Source: Falsiroseomonas frigidaquae
GTDB taxonomy: Bacteria > Pseudomonadota > Alphaproteobacteria > Acetobacterales > Acetobacteraceae
Length of the DNA: 64,000 nt
Assembly: GCF_012163145.1 (NCBI RefSeq)
Contig: NZ_JAAVTX010000004.1
Location: forward strand, 620,001-684,000
Direction of reading: 5' to 3'
Part shown: positions 8,269-16,872 of the stretch, one piece after another
Layout: every line of letters begins with the position of its first letter
Numbering within the stretch: the stretch's first letter is position 1
Notes under the pieces: generated by a model
The model's input: only the letters and a program-made list of their open reading frames with translations
Told to the model about the DNA's origin: nothing
Database searches by the model: none
Translations under genes and position numbers: made by a program

Positions 8269-9240
8269 ATGAAGATCGAACGCCGCAAGCTCGGCCTGCT
8301 GGCCGCTGCCGCCCTGCTGCCCGCCACGGCACACGCCCAACCGGCCTATCCTTCCCGCGTCGTGCGGATCGTGGTGCCCTATCCTGCCGGTGGCGCCACC
8401 GACGTGATCGCACGCATGATCGGCGAGAAGCTGACCGCGCAATGGGGCCAGCCGGTGGTGATCGAGAACCGTGCAGGCGCTGGCGCGACGCTCGGCGCCG
8501 AGCTCGTCTCGCGCGCGGAACCCGATGGCTACACGCTGTTCGAGACGACCAGCGCCCACACCATCAGCCGCAGCCTGTATCGCAACCTGACCTATGATCC
8601 GGTCCGCGACTTCACCGCCATCACGCTCACTGCGATCGTCCCGCTGGTGCTGGTGGTGCCCCGTCGCGTGGCGGCCAACGACCTGCAGGCCTTCATCGCC
8701 TGGGGCAAGGCGCAGCGTCAGGGCGTCACCTTCGGCACCACCGGCAACGGCACCGCGCAGCACCTGACGGCCGCGCTGTTCAAGCTGAAGGCGGATGTGG
8801 CAGGCGAATTCGTGCCCTATCGCGGCGACGCGCCGCTGAACACGGACCTGCTGGCCGGGCTGGTCGATGCTTCCTTCTCCACCCTCTCCGCCGTGCTGCC
8901 CTATATCCGCAGCGGCGAGCTGAAGGCGATTGCGCTGGCCCATAGCCGGCGGATGGAGGCCATCCCGAATGTGCCGACCTTCGCCGAGGCCGGCATGACG
9001 GATTTCGAGGCCGCCACTTGGTTCGGCACCTTCGCCCCGCGCGGCCTGCCGAACGAGATGCGCGAGAAGATCGCCCGCGACATCAGCGCCATCGTGGCGG
9101 ACCCCGCCTTCACCCAGCGCCTGGTCGAGATGGGCGGCGACGTCACCAACTATCCGCCCGCGCGCTTCGACCAGTTCATCGCCGCCGAGACGGCACGCTG
9201 GGCCGAGGCCGTGCGCGTCTCCGGCGCCACCATCAACTGA
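8269..9240 (+). CDS. Bug/TctC-family periplasmic solute-binding receptor
   Basis: This 323-residue protein has a signal peptide (KIERRKLGLLAAAALLPATAHA, cleavage before QPAYPS). It carries Bug signatures: VRIVVPYPAGGATDVIAR, GQPVVIENRAGAG, EPDGYTLF and the VPYRGDAPLNTDL ligand loop. Bug receptors bind carboxylates or related molecules in the periplasm and either feed a TctA/TctB permease or act as sensors. No such permease is encoded nearby. A good Shine-Dalgarno (GAGGAAACGAAC) precedes the ATG. The ligand is probably the substrate of the surrounding oxidation pathway. Confidence 0.93.
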   Translation: MKIERRKLGLLAAAALLPATAHAQPAYPSRVVRIVVPYPAGGATDVIARMIGEKLTAQWGQPVVIENRAGAGATLGAELVSRAEPDGYTLFETTSAHTISRSLYRNLTYDPVRDFTAITLTAIVPLVLVVPRRVAANDLQAFIAWGKAQRQGVTFGTTGNGTAQHLTAALFKLKADVAGEFVPYRGDAPLNTDLLAGLVDASFSTLSAVLPYIRSGELKAIALAHSRRMEAIPNVPTFAEAGMTDFEAATWFGTFAPRGLPNEMREKIARDISAIVADPAFTQRLVEMGGDVTNYPPARFDQFIAAETARWAEAVRVSGATIN

Positions 9241-9250
9241 GGGCCGCGCC

Positions 9251-9916
9251 ATGACCGAGACCGAGACCGCCCTCCTCGCCCGCTGCCGTGCCATCCCCGT
9301 CAGTACCTGGTCCGATGCGCTGGACCAGCTGGATGTCTGGGGCGTGGTGCAGGGCATTCCGCTGCAATCCGGCAGCGGCCGCATCTGCGGCTTCGCCACC
9401 ACGGCGCGCCAGATGCCAGGCCGGTTGCATGAATTCGAGAAGGCGGAATTCGCGGTGGGGCGCCTGGTCTCGGCGGCCGCCCCCGGCCGCGTGCTGATGG
9501 TGGATGTCGGCGGCGAGCCGATCTCCACCATGGGCGGGCTTGCCGCCTATGGCGCGAAGCAGCTCGGCGCGGAAGGCGTGGTGATCGATGGCGCCTGCCG
9601 CGACGTGGACGAGATCCGGAACACCGGTCTCTGGCTGGCCAGCCGCTGGGTGGCGCCCACCACGGGCAAGGGCCGCCTGCGCCTGCTGCCACTGGGCGGG
9701 CCGGTGACGATCGGCGGCATCGCCGTGCAGCAGGACGACCTGGTGGTCGGCGATGAGACCGGCATCGTCGTGGTGCCGCGCCAGAAGCTGGAGGCCGCGC
9801 TGCCGCTGGCGGAGAAGCTGATGGCGGCCGACCAGGCGGTGGAGGACCGTATGAAGGCCGGCGAGAGCTTCGCCGAGGCCGGCCGGGCCACCGGCTACCT
9901 GACGCCGAAGGGCTGA
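9251..9916 (+). CDS. RraA family protein (HMG/CHA-type aldolase fold)
   Basis: This 221-residue protein belongs to the RraA/4-hydroxy-4-methyl-2-oxoglutarate aldolase family. It has the conserved GGLAAYGAKQLGAEGVVIDGACRDVDEI region, whose Arg-Asp pair (GACRD) binds the oxalacetate/pyruvate part and metal, and the VVGDETGIVVVPR strand. Catabolic members cleave hydroxy-oxo-dicarboxylates to pyruvate. Its place between a receptor and two 2-hydroxyacid-oxidising enzymes favours an aldolase or decarboxylase role over RNase E inhibition. Spacing is 10 bases after the Bug gene. Confidence 0.87.
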   Translation: MTETETALLARCRAIPVSTWSDALDQLDVWGVVQGIPLQSGSGRICGFATTARQMPGRLHEFEKAEFAVGRLVSAAAPGRVLMVDVGGEPISTMGGLAAYGAKQLGAEGVVIDGACRDVDEIRNTGLWLASRWVAPTTGKGRLRLLPLGGPVTIGGIAVQQDDLVVGDETGIVVVPRQKLEAALPLAEKLMAADQAVEDRMKAGESFAEAGRATGYLTPKG

Positions 9917-9921
9917 CCGGC

Positions 9922-10860
9922 GTGACCGCGGGCGTCGTGCTGCAAGCCGCGCCGATCGGCCCCCTGGCCGACCGGCTGCTGCGGGAGGAGCTGGGTGCGG
10001 TGCGGCTGTGGGACCAGCCGCCCGGCTGGCTCGCCGCACAGGGCGCCTCCGTCCGGCTGCTCGCGACCAGCGTGCGGCAGGGCTGCGACGCGGCGATGCT
10101 CGCGGCGCTGCCCAATCTGCGCGCGGTGTCGAGCTGGGGTGTCGGCTACGACACGCTGGATGTCGCCGCGGCCCATGCCCGCGGCATCCAGGTGGCCAAT
10201 ACCCCGGATGTGCTGGATGACTGCGTCGCCGATCTCGCCTGGGGCCTGCTGATCGCGACGGCACGGCGCATCCCGGCCGCCGATCGCCATGTAAGCGCTG
10301 GCGAGTGGACCACGCTGGGCTCCTTCCCGCTGGCGACACGCGTTTCCGGCAAGCGGCTGGGCATTCTCGGCCTCGGCCGCATCGGCCAGGCGATCGCCCG
10401 CCGCGGCGAAGGCTTCGCCATGGAGGTTCGCTACCACGGCCGCCGTCCGAAGGATGTGCCGTATCGCTTCGAACCGTCCCTGCCGGCGCTCGCGGCATGG
10501 TGCGACATGCTGGTGGTGGCCTGCGGTGGCGGGCCGGAGACGCATCACCTGGTCTCGGCGGAGGTTCTCGCCGCGCTGGGGCCGCGCGGCATCCTGGTGA
10601 ATATCGGCCGCGGCTCCGTGGTGGACCAGCAGGCGCTGGTCGCCGCGCTGGAAGGCGGGGTGATCGGCGGCGCCGGGCTGGACGTGCTGCAGGGTGAGCC
10701 CGGCGCCCCGGCCGCGCTGCGCGAGCGCGACGAGGTCGTCATCACCCCGCATATCGGCAGCGCAACGATCGAGACGCGGGAGGCGATGGAGCGGCTGGTA
10801 GTGGACAACCTCCTCGCCTTCCTGCGCGACGGCCGCGTGCTGACGCCGGTGCAGGCATGA
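9922..10860 (+). CDS. D-isomer-specific 2-hydroxyacid dehydrogenase
   Basis: This 312-residue NAD-dependent enzyme uses a GTG start five bases after the RraA stop. Landmarks are the Rossmann motif GILGLGRIGQAIARR (about residue 148), the catalytic Arg in NIGRGSVVD, the Glu in LQGEPGAP and the catalytic His in ITPHIGSAT. It interconverts a 2-oxoacid and a D-2-hydroxyacid. It overlaps the next gene, an FAD-linked hydroxyacid oxidase, by ATGA. The pair could therefore act on the same hydroxyacid by different electron routes. Confidence 0.92.
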   Translation: MTAGVVLQAAPIGPLADRLLREELGAVRLWDQPPGWLAAQGASVRLLATSVRQGCDAAMLAALPNLRAVSSWGVGYDTLDVAAAHARGIQVANTPDVLDDCVADLAWGLLIATARRIPAADRHVSAGEWTTLGSFPLATRVSGKRLGILGLGRIGQAIARRGEGFAMEVRYHGRRPKDVPYRFEPSLPALAAWCDMLVVACGGGPETHHLVSAEVLAALGPRGILVNIGRGSVVDQQALVAALEGGVIGGAGLDVLQGEPGAPAALRERDEVVITPHIGSATIETREAMERLVVDNLLAFLRDGRVLTPVQA

Positions 10861-12281
10861 ACGATGCGCTGCAGGATGAGCTGGCCGCGCTGCTCGGCAC
10901 CGCCCATGTGCTGACCGGTGATGCCGCCACGCCCTACCTGACCGACTGGCGCAAGCTGGTGCAGGGCCGCGCGCGCCTGGTCGCCCGGCCCGGCAGCACG
11001 GAGGAGGTCGCGGCCGTGATGCGCGCCTGCGCCGCGCGCGGCGTGCCGGTGGTGCCGCAGGGTGGCAATACCGGCCAGGTCGCGGGCGGCGTGCCGGGGC
11101 CGGAGGGGGATGCGGTGCTGCTCTCCCTCGCGCGGATGAATCGGGTGCGCGCCATCGACGCGCAGAACGATACCATCACGGTGGAAGCCGGCTGCATCCT
11201 GCAGGCGCTGCAACAGGCAGCGCGCGAGGCCGGCCGGCTATTTCCGCTGTCGCTCGGCGCCGAAGGCAGTTGCATGATCGGCGGCAACCTCGCCAGCAAT
11301 GCCGGCGGCACCCAGGTGCTGCGCTACGGCAATGCGCGCGAATTGTGCCTCGGCCTGGAGGTGGTGCTGGCCGATGGCGAGGTGTGGCACGGGCTGCGCG
11401 GCCTGCGGAAGGACAATGGCGGCTACGACCTGCGCGACCTGTTCATCGGCAGCGAGGGCACGCTGGGCATCATCACCGCGGCGACGCTGAAGCTGTTTCC
11501 CCTGCCCGCGGCGCGCTGCACCGCCTTCGCGGCGCTGGCCGGCATCCAGGATGCCGGCCGCTTCCTGGCGCGATGCCGCGCCGGGCTGCATGCCGTGCTG
11601 ACGGGCTTCGAACTGATCTCCGGCGACTGCCTGCGGCTGGTGACCCGCACCTACCCACAGCAGCGCGCCCCCCTCGCCACGCTTGACGCCCCCTGGTACG
11701 TGCTGCTGGAGACCAGCGATTCTGAGGATGAGGCGCAGGCCCTCGCGCGGCTGGAGGCGGTTCTGGCCACGGCGCTGGAGGCCGGCGAGATCGGCGACGT
11801 CGCGCTGGCGCAGAGCAGCGCCCAGGCGCGCGCCATGTGGCAGCTGCGGGAGAGCATCACCCTTGCCCTGGCGGAGGACGGCAAGTGCATCAAGCACGAT
11901 GTCTCCCTGCCCGTCTCCGCCATCCCGTCCTTCGTCGAAGGCTGCGACGCGGCGCTGCGGCGGGCATTCCCGGGCGTGCGCAACTTCACCTTCGGCCATC
12001 TCGGCGACGGCAACCTGCACTACAACGTGGCGCGGCCCGAGGGGCTGGACGATGCGGCGCTGCACGCCATGCAGCCGGGCCTGTCGCGCCTCGTGCATGA
12101 TGCGGTGCATGCGCTCGGCGGATCGATCAGTGCGGAACAGGGTATCGGGCGCATCCGGACCGAGGACCTGCTGCGCTACAAGCCCGCCGTCGAATTGCGC
12201 CTGATGCGGGCGATCAAGCAGGCGATCGATCCGCGCGGCCTGTTGAATCCGGGCGTGCTGCTACAGCCCCCGCCCCTCTGA
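10857..12281 (+). CDS. FAD-linked oxidoreductase (D-2-hydroxyacid/D-2-hydroxyglutarate dehydrogenase type)
   Basis: This 474-residue protein has a PCMH FAD-binding domain (residues about 35-215: VPVVPQGGNTGQVAGG, IGGNLASNAGG, IGSEGTLGIIT). Its C-terminal FAD-oxidase domain contains FGHLGDGNLHYN (metal/substrate His) and SAEQGIG. This GlcD/D2HGDH architecture oxidises D-2-hydroxyacids, passing electrons to a quinone or electron-transfer protein. It overlaps the hydroxyacid dehydrogenase gene by four bases. Substrate specificity among lactate, glycolate and 2-hydroxyglutarate types cannot be settled by eye. Confidence 0.9.
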   Translation: MNDALQDELAALLGTAHVLTGDAATPYLTDWRKLVQGRARLVARPGSTEEVAAVMRACAARGVPVVPQGGNTGQVAGGVPGPEGDAVLLSLARMNRVRAIDAQNDTITVEAGCILQALQQAAREAGRLFPLSLGAEGSCMIGGNLASNAGGTQVLRYGNARELCLGLEVVLADGEVWHGLRGLRKDNGGYDLRDLFIGSEGTLGIITAATLKLFPLPAARCTAFAALAGIQDAGRFLARCRAGLHAVLTGFELISGDCLRLVTRTYPQQRAPLATLDAPWYVLLETSDSEDEAQALARLEAVLATALEAGEIGDVALAQSSAQARAMWQLRESITLALAEDGKCIKHDVSLPVSAIPSFVEGCDAALRRAFPGVRNFTFGHLGDGNLHYNVARPEGLDDAALHAMQPGLSRLVHDAVHALGGSISAEQGIGRIRTEDLLRYKPAVELRLMRAIKQAIDPRGLLNPGVLLQPPPL

Positions 12282-12317
12282 CTCTCTCGCCCCTGCAACA
12301 ACGAGGAACGTCTCCCC

Positions 12318-13283
12318 ATGTCACGCCCGATCACACGCCGCGCCCTGGCCGCCTGGGCCGCCCTGCCGCTGGCCAGCCCCGCTTTGGCGCAGGCACGCTG
12401 GCCGGACCGGCCGATCGAGATCGTCGTCGGCTTCGCCGCCGGCGGCGGCACCGACATCACCGCCCGCACCTTCGCGCGCTTCCTGCAGGATGCGCTTGGC
12501 GGCTCCGTAGTGGTGAACAACCGCCCCGGCGCCTCCGGTGAGATCGCGCTCGCCGCCGTCGCGCGGGCGCGGCCGGATGGCCATGTGCTCGGCATCACCA
12601 ACATGCCGGGCCTCGTCACCCTGCCGATCGAGCGGCCGACGCCGCAGTTCAAGCTGGACGACTTCGCCTATGTGGCAAACCTCGTCTCGGATCCCTCCGC
12701 CTTCAGCGTGCTGGAGCAGAGCCCGATCCGCAGCATCCAGGACCTGATCGAGACGGCACGCCGCGCGCCGGAGACGGTAACCTTCGGCTCCACCGGCATC
12801 GGCACGGATGACCATCTGGCGCTGGTGCTGTTCCAGGCTGCCTCGCGCGCGCGCCTGGTGCATGTGGCCTTCCAGGGCGCCGGCCCGCTGCGCACGGCCA
12901 TGCTGGGCCGGCAGCTCGACGTGGCGGGGCTGAATGTGGGCGAGGTCGCCAGCACCGCGAATGGCCTGCGCATGATCGCGCAGGGCGGCGCCACGCGCTC
13001 GCCCTTCGCGCAAGGCGTGCCCACGCTGCGCGAGGCCGGCGTGGACGTGACCATGGGCTCCGAGCGGGGCATCGTCACCGCCCGCGGCACGCCGCCCGAG
13101 ATCCTGGCCCGGCTGCGGGAGGCGACGGCGCGCATCGTGCAGGACGCCGCCTTCCGTCAGCAGGTCCAGGCGCAGTTCACGGAGATGGATTACCTGGACG
13201 GCCCTGCCTGGCGCGCCCGCCTGGACGAGGCCGACCGCCGATTCCGCAACCTGTGGCAGACGCAGCCCTGGTCGGAGCGGTAG
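12318..13283 (+). CDS. Bug/TctC-family periplasmic solute-binding receptor (divergent)
   Basis: This 321-residue protein has a twin-arginine-like leader (SRPITRRALAAWAALPLASPALA, cleavage before QARW) and Bug motifs IEIVVGFAAGGGTDITAR and VNNRPGASGEIA. The usual PYRGG ligand loop is altered to AFQGAGPLRTAML and the centre is less typical than its paralogues. It closes the operon, 36 bases after the FAD enzyme. Having two different receptors in one operon suggests two ligands or separate uptake and sensing roles. Confidence 0.88.
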   Translation: MSRPITRRALAAWAALPLASPALAQARWPDRPIEIVVGFAAGGGTDITARTFARFLQDALGGSVVVNNRPGASGEIALAAVARARPDGHVLGITNMPGLVTLPIERPTPQFKLDDFAYVANLVSDPSAFSVLEQSPIRSIQDLIETARRAPETVTFGSTGIGTDDHLALVLFQAASRARLVHVAFQGAGPLRTAMLGRQLDVAGLNVGEVASTANGLRMIAQGGATRSPFAQGVPTLREAGVDVTMGSERGIVTARGTPPEILARLREATARIVQDAAFRQQVQAQFTEMDYLDGPAWRARLDEADRRFRNLWQTQPWSER

Positions 13284-13383
13284 GCGCTTCAGCCGGCCGC
13301 GCGGCGCTCCGCCTCCTTGGAAGGAAGCCAACCCGCATCGCAGGTGGGCCCCGGACAGGGGAAGTCGGCCAGTCGTCGTGGCG

Positions 13384-13416
13384 CGCGCCGCCCACCGAGC
13401 GTGGTGGAGCGGCGCG
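13384..13416. terminator. Bidirectional stem-loop between convergent genes
   Basis: A strong GC hairpin: arms CGCGCCGCCCACC and GGTGG-A-GCGGCGCG pair over 13 bases with a single bulged A and a six-base loop. It sits in the 144-base gap between the Bug gene ending at 13283 and the minus-strand binding protein ending at 13428. It could terminate both transcripts. No T-run is present. Confidence 0.45.
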
Positions 13417-13427
13417 TCGCAGTCTGA

Positions 13428-15026
13428 TCAATCGGCTGGACGCACGCTCGTGGCCAGCGTCCACTCATCCGCCCGCGCGGTGTGCTGCAACCCCGCCCGC
13501 ACCCCCCACAGATTCACCTGATGGTGCATCGGCACGAGGCCGACATCGCGCATGGCGACCTCGGTGGCTTGGATGAAGATCTGCCGACGCGCTTCGTCAT
13601 CGAGGGTCGCCAGTCCCTGCGCCACCAGCCGGTCGACTTCCGGATTCGAGTAGCGCGACCGGTTGGAAGCACCTTGTCCCGTCGCGCGGTTATAGGTGGC
13701 GAGCAGCGATCCGAGCGGCGAGGAGGGTTCGGCGGTATCGATCCCCCAGCCACCGAAAAGCATCGAGTAGTCCTGCCGGCTGGCGGCGGTGATCCAGGTG
13801 GAGAAGGGCAGCGCCTGCACCTCCGTCTGGATGCCGATGCGTGTCAGCATCTGGCCGATTGCCTGGCAGATGCGCTCGTCATTCACGTAGCGGTTGTTGG
13901 AGCAGTGGATGGTGAGGTTGAAGCCATTCGGGAAGCCGGCCTCCGTGAGCAGGCGACGGGCGCCCGCCGGGTCGTAGGCCGGGACCGGCAGCGTTGGCGT
14001 CCAGCCGAACCAGTCGCGCGGCATGACCTGGCCAGTCGCCTCCGCCGCACCATCCATGACACGGGAGACGATGGCGTCTCGGTTCATCGCCAGGCTCACC
14101 GCCTGCCGCACCCGCAGGTCGCGGAACGGATTCTGCGCCATCGGCTGGCCCTGCCGGTCGCGCACGAAGGGAGAGGCCCGATCGAGGTGATCGACGAAAA
14201 CATACATGTTGCGGTTCGAGATGGCGCGGCTGACGCGGAAGCGCGTATCCCGCTCCACGCGTGCAATATCGCTGGTCGGTAGCGCGTCGATCAGGTCAAC
14301 GTCGCCGGACAGCAGCGCGGCGACGCGCGATGCGGCGCTCCGCATGAAACGTGTGGTCACCGTGGCCCAGGGCTGCGCGCCACCCCAGTAGTCGGGGTTG
14401 CGTTCCATCACGATGCTTTCGCCCTGGCGCCATGACACAAAGCGATAGGGCCCGGTGCCGATCATCGCCTTGCCGCTATTGTAGTCAGCGGTGCTCGCTC
14501 CCTCGCCATGCTTGCGGGAGACGATGCCGAAGGTGCTGAGGTAGACTGGCATCAGCGGGAATACGCCGTTGGTGCGGAAGCGGATGGTGTGGGCATCCAC
14601 CACCGTGGTCTCCGCGATCTGGCGCAGATACAGCCCGAAGGAGGAGGGGCTGTTCGGCACGGATGGCGCGCGCTGTACGGTGAAGGCGACGTCGTCCGCC
14701 GTGAAGGGCGACCCGTCGTGCCAGGTCACGCCCTGCCGCAGCTTGAACTCCCAGGTCGTATCATCAATGGCGCGCCAGGACTCGGCAAGGCCCGGCTGCA
14801 GGCGCTGCTGCGCATCCTGCAGGATCAGCGGATCGAAGAAATGCGCAGACACCGCCTTGTTCGGCGCCAGGTTGTGGAAGTGCGGATCTGTCGAGGTGAT
14901 GTCCGCCTCAACCGCGATACGTAGCGCCGGTGCCGTCTGGGCCCGCGGGCTGGCGCCCAGCGGATGCAGGGACATGAGCAGCGCGAAGGCGGCCAACAAG
15001 CTGCGACGTGGGTGTGGTGCGGGCAT
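13428..15026 (-). CDS. ABC transporter substrate-binding protein, family 5 (peptide/nickel/opine type)
   Basis: This 532-residue protein has a signal peptide (residues 1-28, ending PRAQTAPAL) and the family 5 fold: DPHFHN, LQPGLAESWRAIDDTTWEFKLRQGVTWHDGSPFTADDV and TGPYRFVSWRQGESIVMERNPDYWGG. Such proteins deliver oligopeptides, opines or other bulky solutes to ABC permeases. No permease or ATPase gene lies in the window. It is last in a minus-strand operon behind two DUF849 proteins, 30 bases after the second, so it probably imports the precursor those enzymes handle. Confidence 0.92.
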   Translation of the reverse strand: MPAPHPRRSLLAAFALLMSLHPLGASPRAQTAPALRIAVEADITSTDPHFHNLAPNKAVSAHFFDPLILQDAQQRLQPGLAESWRAIDDTTWEFKLRQGVTWHDGSPFTADDVAFTVQRAPSVPNSPSSFGLYLRQIAETTVVDAHTIRFRTNGVFPLMPVYLSTFGIVSRKHGEGASTADYNSGKAMIGTGPYRFVSWRQGESIVMERNPDYWGGAQPWATVTTRFMRSAASRVAALLSGDVDLIDALPTSDIARVERDTRFRVSRAISNRNMYVFVDHLDRASPFVRDRQGQPMAQNPFRDLRVRQAVSLAMNRDAIVSRVMDGAAEATGQVMPRDWFGWTPTLPVPAYDPAGARRLLTEAGFPNGFNLTIHCSNNRYVNDERICQAIGQMLTRIGIQTEVQALPFSTWITAASRQDYSMLFGGWGIDTAEPSSPLGSLLATYNRATGQGASNRSRYSNPEVDRLVAQGLATLDDEARRQIFIQATEVAMRDVGLVPMHHQVNLWGVRAGLQHTARADEWTLATSVRPAD

Positions 15027-15056
15027 CCTCGGTTCGCTCCTAGATGATGGGATTGT

Positions 15057-15926
15057 TCAGCCGGGCGGCATGCGCAGCAATTCGCGCGCATCCGCAGATG
15101 TCGCGACCTCGCGCGCCATGTCGCGCGACATGCGGGCGATACGGTGCACGATGTCGGCGTTGGTCGGGCAGCCGAGTTCCGGGTAGTGGTAGTCACCCAG
15201 CCCCGGCGCGACATGACCACCCTCCGCGATCGCCATGGCGGCACAGGGGAAGATGTTGGCATGCTTGGTACAGACCGCCCATTGGATGCTCTCATCCTTG
15301 GGAATGGCGTGCAGGAAGGCGGCGAGGCCCGCCGGCGTCGCCTCATGCCCGGCCAGCCGGCCACCACCGCAGAGTGGGATCTTCGCCAGCGCGGGATTGT
15401 CCAGCAGCCCCATCTCGATGAAGGCGGCGGTGGCGCGCATGAAGGCGACGGTCCAGACGCCGACGCTGGGCTTCACGCCCAGTTCCTTCATGGTGCGGGC
15501 GAAGAACATGCAGCTTTCGATGCTGTTCTGATAGACCTTGTCGGTCGTCTCCCACCGCTTCTCGGCCGGGTTGTACCGATCCATGTTGGTGCTGCCGATA
15601 TCGATCGTCGCTATGTCTGGCTTGGACGCCGCGACATGCTTCACCCGGTCCTCCGCCTCGCCTTCCAGATACACATTGCCCAACGTGGTGTGGATCAGGA
15701 TGTCGCTGCGCGCCCGGATCTCCTTCGTGATCTCGGCGTAGAGTTCCGGACTGTGGCTGCGCTCGCCATTCGGGCCGCGCGCATGGACATGCACGATCGA
15801 GGCACCGGCCTCGCGGCATTTCGCGGCGTCCTCGGCGATCTCGCGCGGCGAATAGGGGATGTGCGGGTTGGGCCCGCGCTTCTCCCACTCGTTCAGGCGC
15901 ACGTTGATGATGAGCTTCTTCGTCAT
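15057..15926 (-). CDS. DUF849/BKACE-like (beta-keto acid cleavage enzyme family) protein, copy 1
   Basis: This 289-residue TIM-barrel protein has the family metal motif IVHVHARGPNGE (His-x-His) and the early NVRLNEWEKRG glutamate. BKACE enzymes condense acetyl-CoA with a beta-keto acid and release acetoacetate plus an acyl-CoA. The canonical RVGLED segment (catalytic Arg and third zinc ligand Glu) reads VAPGLGD here, so both residues are absent and the standard reaction is doubtful. The start is the ATG at 15926 with GAGG upstream; a longer frame to 16196 overlaps the preceding gene and is not credible. It is about 50 bases after copy 2. Confidence 0.85.
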   Translation of the reverse strand: MTKKLIINVRLNEWEKRGPNPHIPYSPREIAEDAAKCREAGASIVHVHARGPNGERSHSPELYAEITKEIRARSDILIHTTLGNVYLEGEAEDRVKHVAASKPDIATIDIGSTNMDRYNPAEKRWETTDKVYQNSIESCMFFARTMKELGVKPSVGVWTVAFMRATAAFIEMGLLDNPALAKIPLCGGGRLAGHEATPAGLAAFLHAIPKDESIQWAVCTKHANIFPCAAMAIAEGGHVAPGLGDYHYPELGCPTNADIVHRIARMSRDMAREVATSADARELLRMPPG

Positions 15927-15973
15927 GGTCACCTCGAAGGATAAGCAAGCGGCGTGCCGCGTGCCGGGAAGAG

Positions 15974-16855
15974 TCAGGCGCGAATGCCGAGCATGGCGCG
16001 GGTCTCGGCCGGGGTTGCGGGTTCCCGTCCGAAGCCACGGGCGAGGCCGGCGAAGAAGCGCACCAGCTCCGCATTGCTGGGGCAGCCGAGTTCCGGATAG
16101 GGATAGTCGCCGATGCCGGGCGAGAGGTGCCCGCCGCGCTCCAGCGCAACCGCAGCGGCCGGCAGCAGATTTCCCTCCTTGCAGGTCACCGTCCATTCGA
16201 TGCGCCGGTTCGGCGGCAGCACATCGAGGAAGGCGAGCGTGCTGGCGATGGTGCAGGGATGCCCGCCGACGATGCCGCCCTCGCAGAAGGCGAATTGCAC
16301 ATAGGCAGGTTCCTGGAATACGCCCATGTCCATCAGCGCATCCGCCGCGCGCAGGAAGGGAATGGCCCAGCAGGTCAGGTGCGGCTTGACCCCGACCTTG
16401 TCCATCTCCGAGGCCAGGTACATGCAGGTCGACATGGTGTTGACATAGGTCTTGTCGGTGGTCGTGAAGCGCTTCGCCTGTGCGTCGTACACATCGATAT
16501 TGGTACTGCCGACGTCGATCGCCGCCATGTCCGCGCGATTGGCCGGGCTACCCTGCATGCGGGCAATATGCGCAGCGCGCGCGGCGTCGCCCTTGATCGT
16601 GTTCTGGCCCAGCGTACAGTCGATCAGGATGTCACTGCGGGCGCGGATGGCGCGGATGATCTCGAGATACATCTCCGGATCATGGCTTGGCGAGCCGTCC
16701 GGGTTGCGCGCGTGAAAATGTACGATGGAAGCACCTTCCGCGGCGCAGGCGGCAGCGGTCTCGGCGATCTCCGTCGGCGTGAAGGGGATGTGTGGATTGC
16801 GGTCGCGCGGCGCATATTCGTTGATGCGCGCCATGATGATGACCTTCTTGGCCAT
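15974..16855 (-). CDS. DUF849/BKACE-like protein, copy 2
   Basis: This 293-residue protein is clearly paralogous to its downstream neighbour (shared NPHIP, ASIVHxHAR, DIGSTN/DVGSTN, YPELGCPxNA). It keeps His-x-His (IVHFHARNPDGS) and the N-terminal Glu, but again has LSPGIGD where classical members have R-V-G-L-E-D. The ATG at 16855, preceded by GGGGAGGAACC, is preferred over an ATG seven codons upstream that overlaps the isomerase gene. Tandem, diverged copies may form a hetero-oligomer or handle successive substrates. Family assignment is good; the reaction is unknown. Confidence 0.85.
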   Translation of the reverse strand: MAKKVIIMARINEYAPRDRNPHIPFTPTEIAETAAACAAEGASIVHFHARNPDGSPSHDPEMYLEIIRAIRARSDILIDCTLGQNTIKGDAARAAHIARMQGSPANRADMAAIDVGSTNIDVYDAQAKRFTTTDKTYVNTMSTCMYLASEMDKVGVKPHLTCWAIPFLRAADALMDMGVFQEPAYVQFAFCEGGIVGGHPCTIASTLAFLDVLPPNRRIEWTVTCKEGNLLPAAAVALERGGHLSPGIGDYPYPELGCPSNAELVRFFAGLARGFGREPATPAETRAMLGIRA

Positions 16856-16872
16856 GGCCCGGTTCCTCCCCT

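Noticed and set aside
5713-9531. A 1272-residue open frame on the minus strand
   Set aside because: It lies antisense to well-supported genes (aldehyde dehydrogenase, SDR, Bug, RraA), has no family motifs and is the usual by-product of high G+C codon bias.
15927-16196. N-terminal extension of the first DUF849 protein in the long open frame
   Set aside because: It overlaps the preceding DUF849 gene by more than 200 bases and is low-complexity; the family begins at the ATG at 15926, which has a Shine-Dalgarno.
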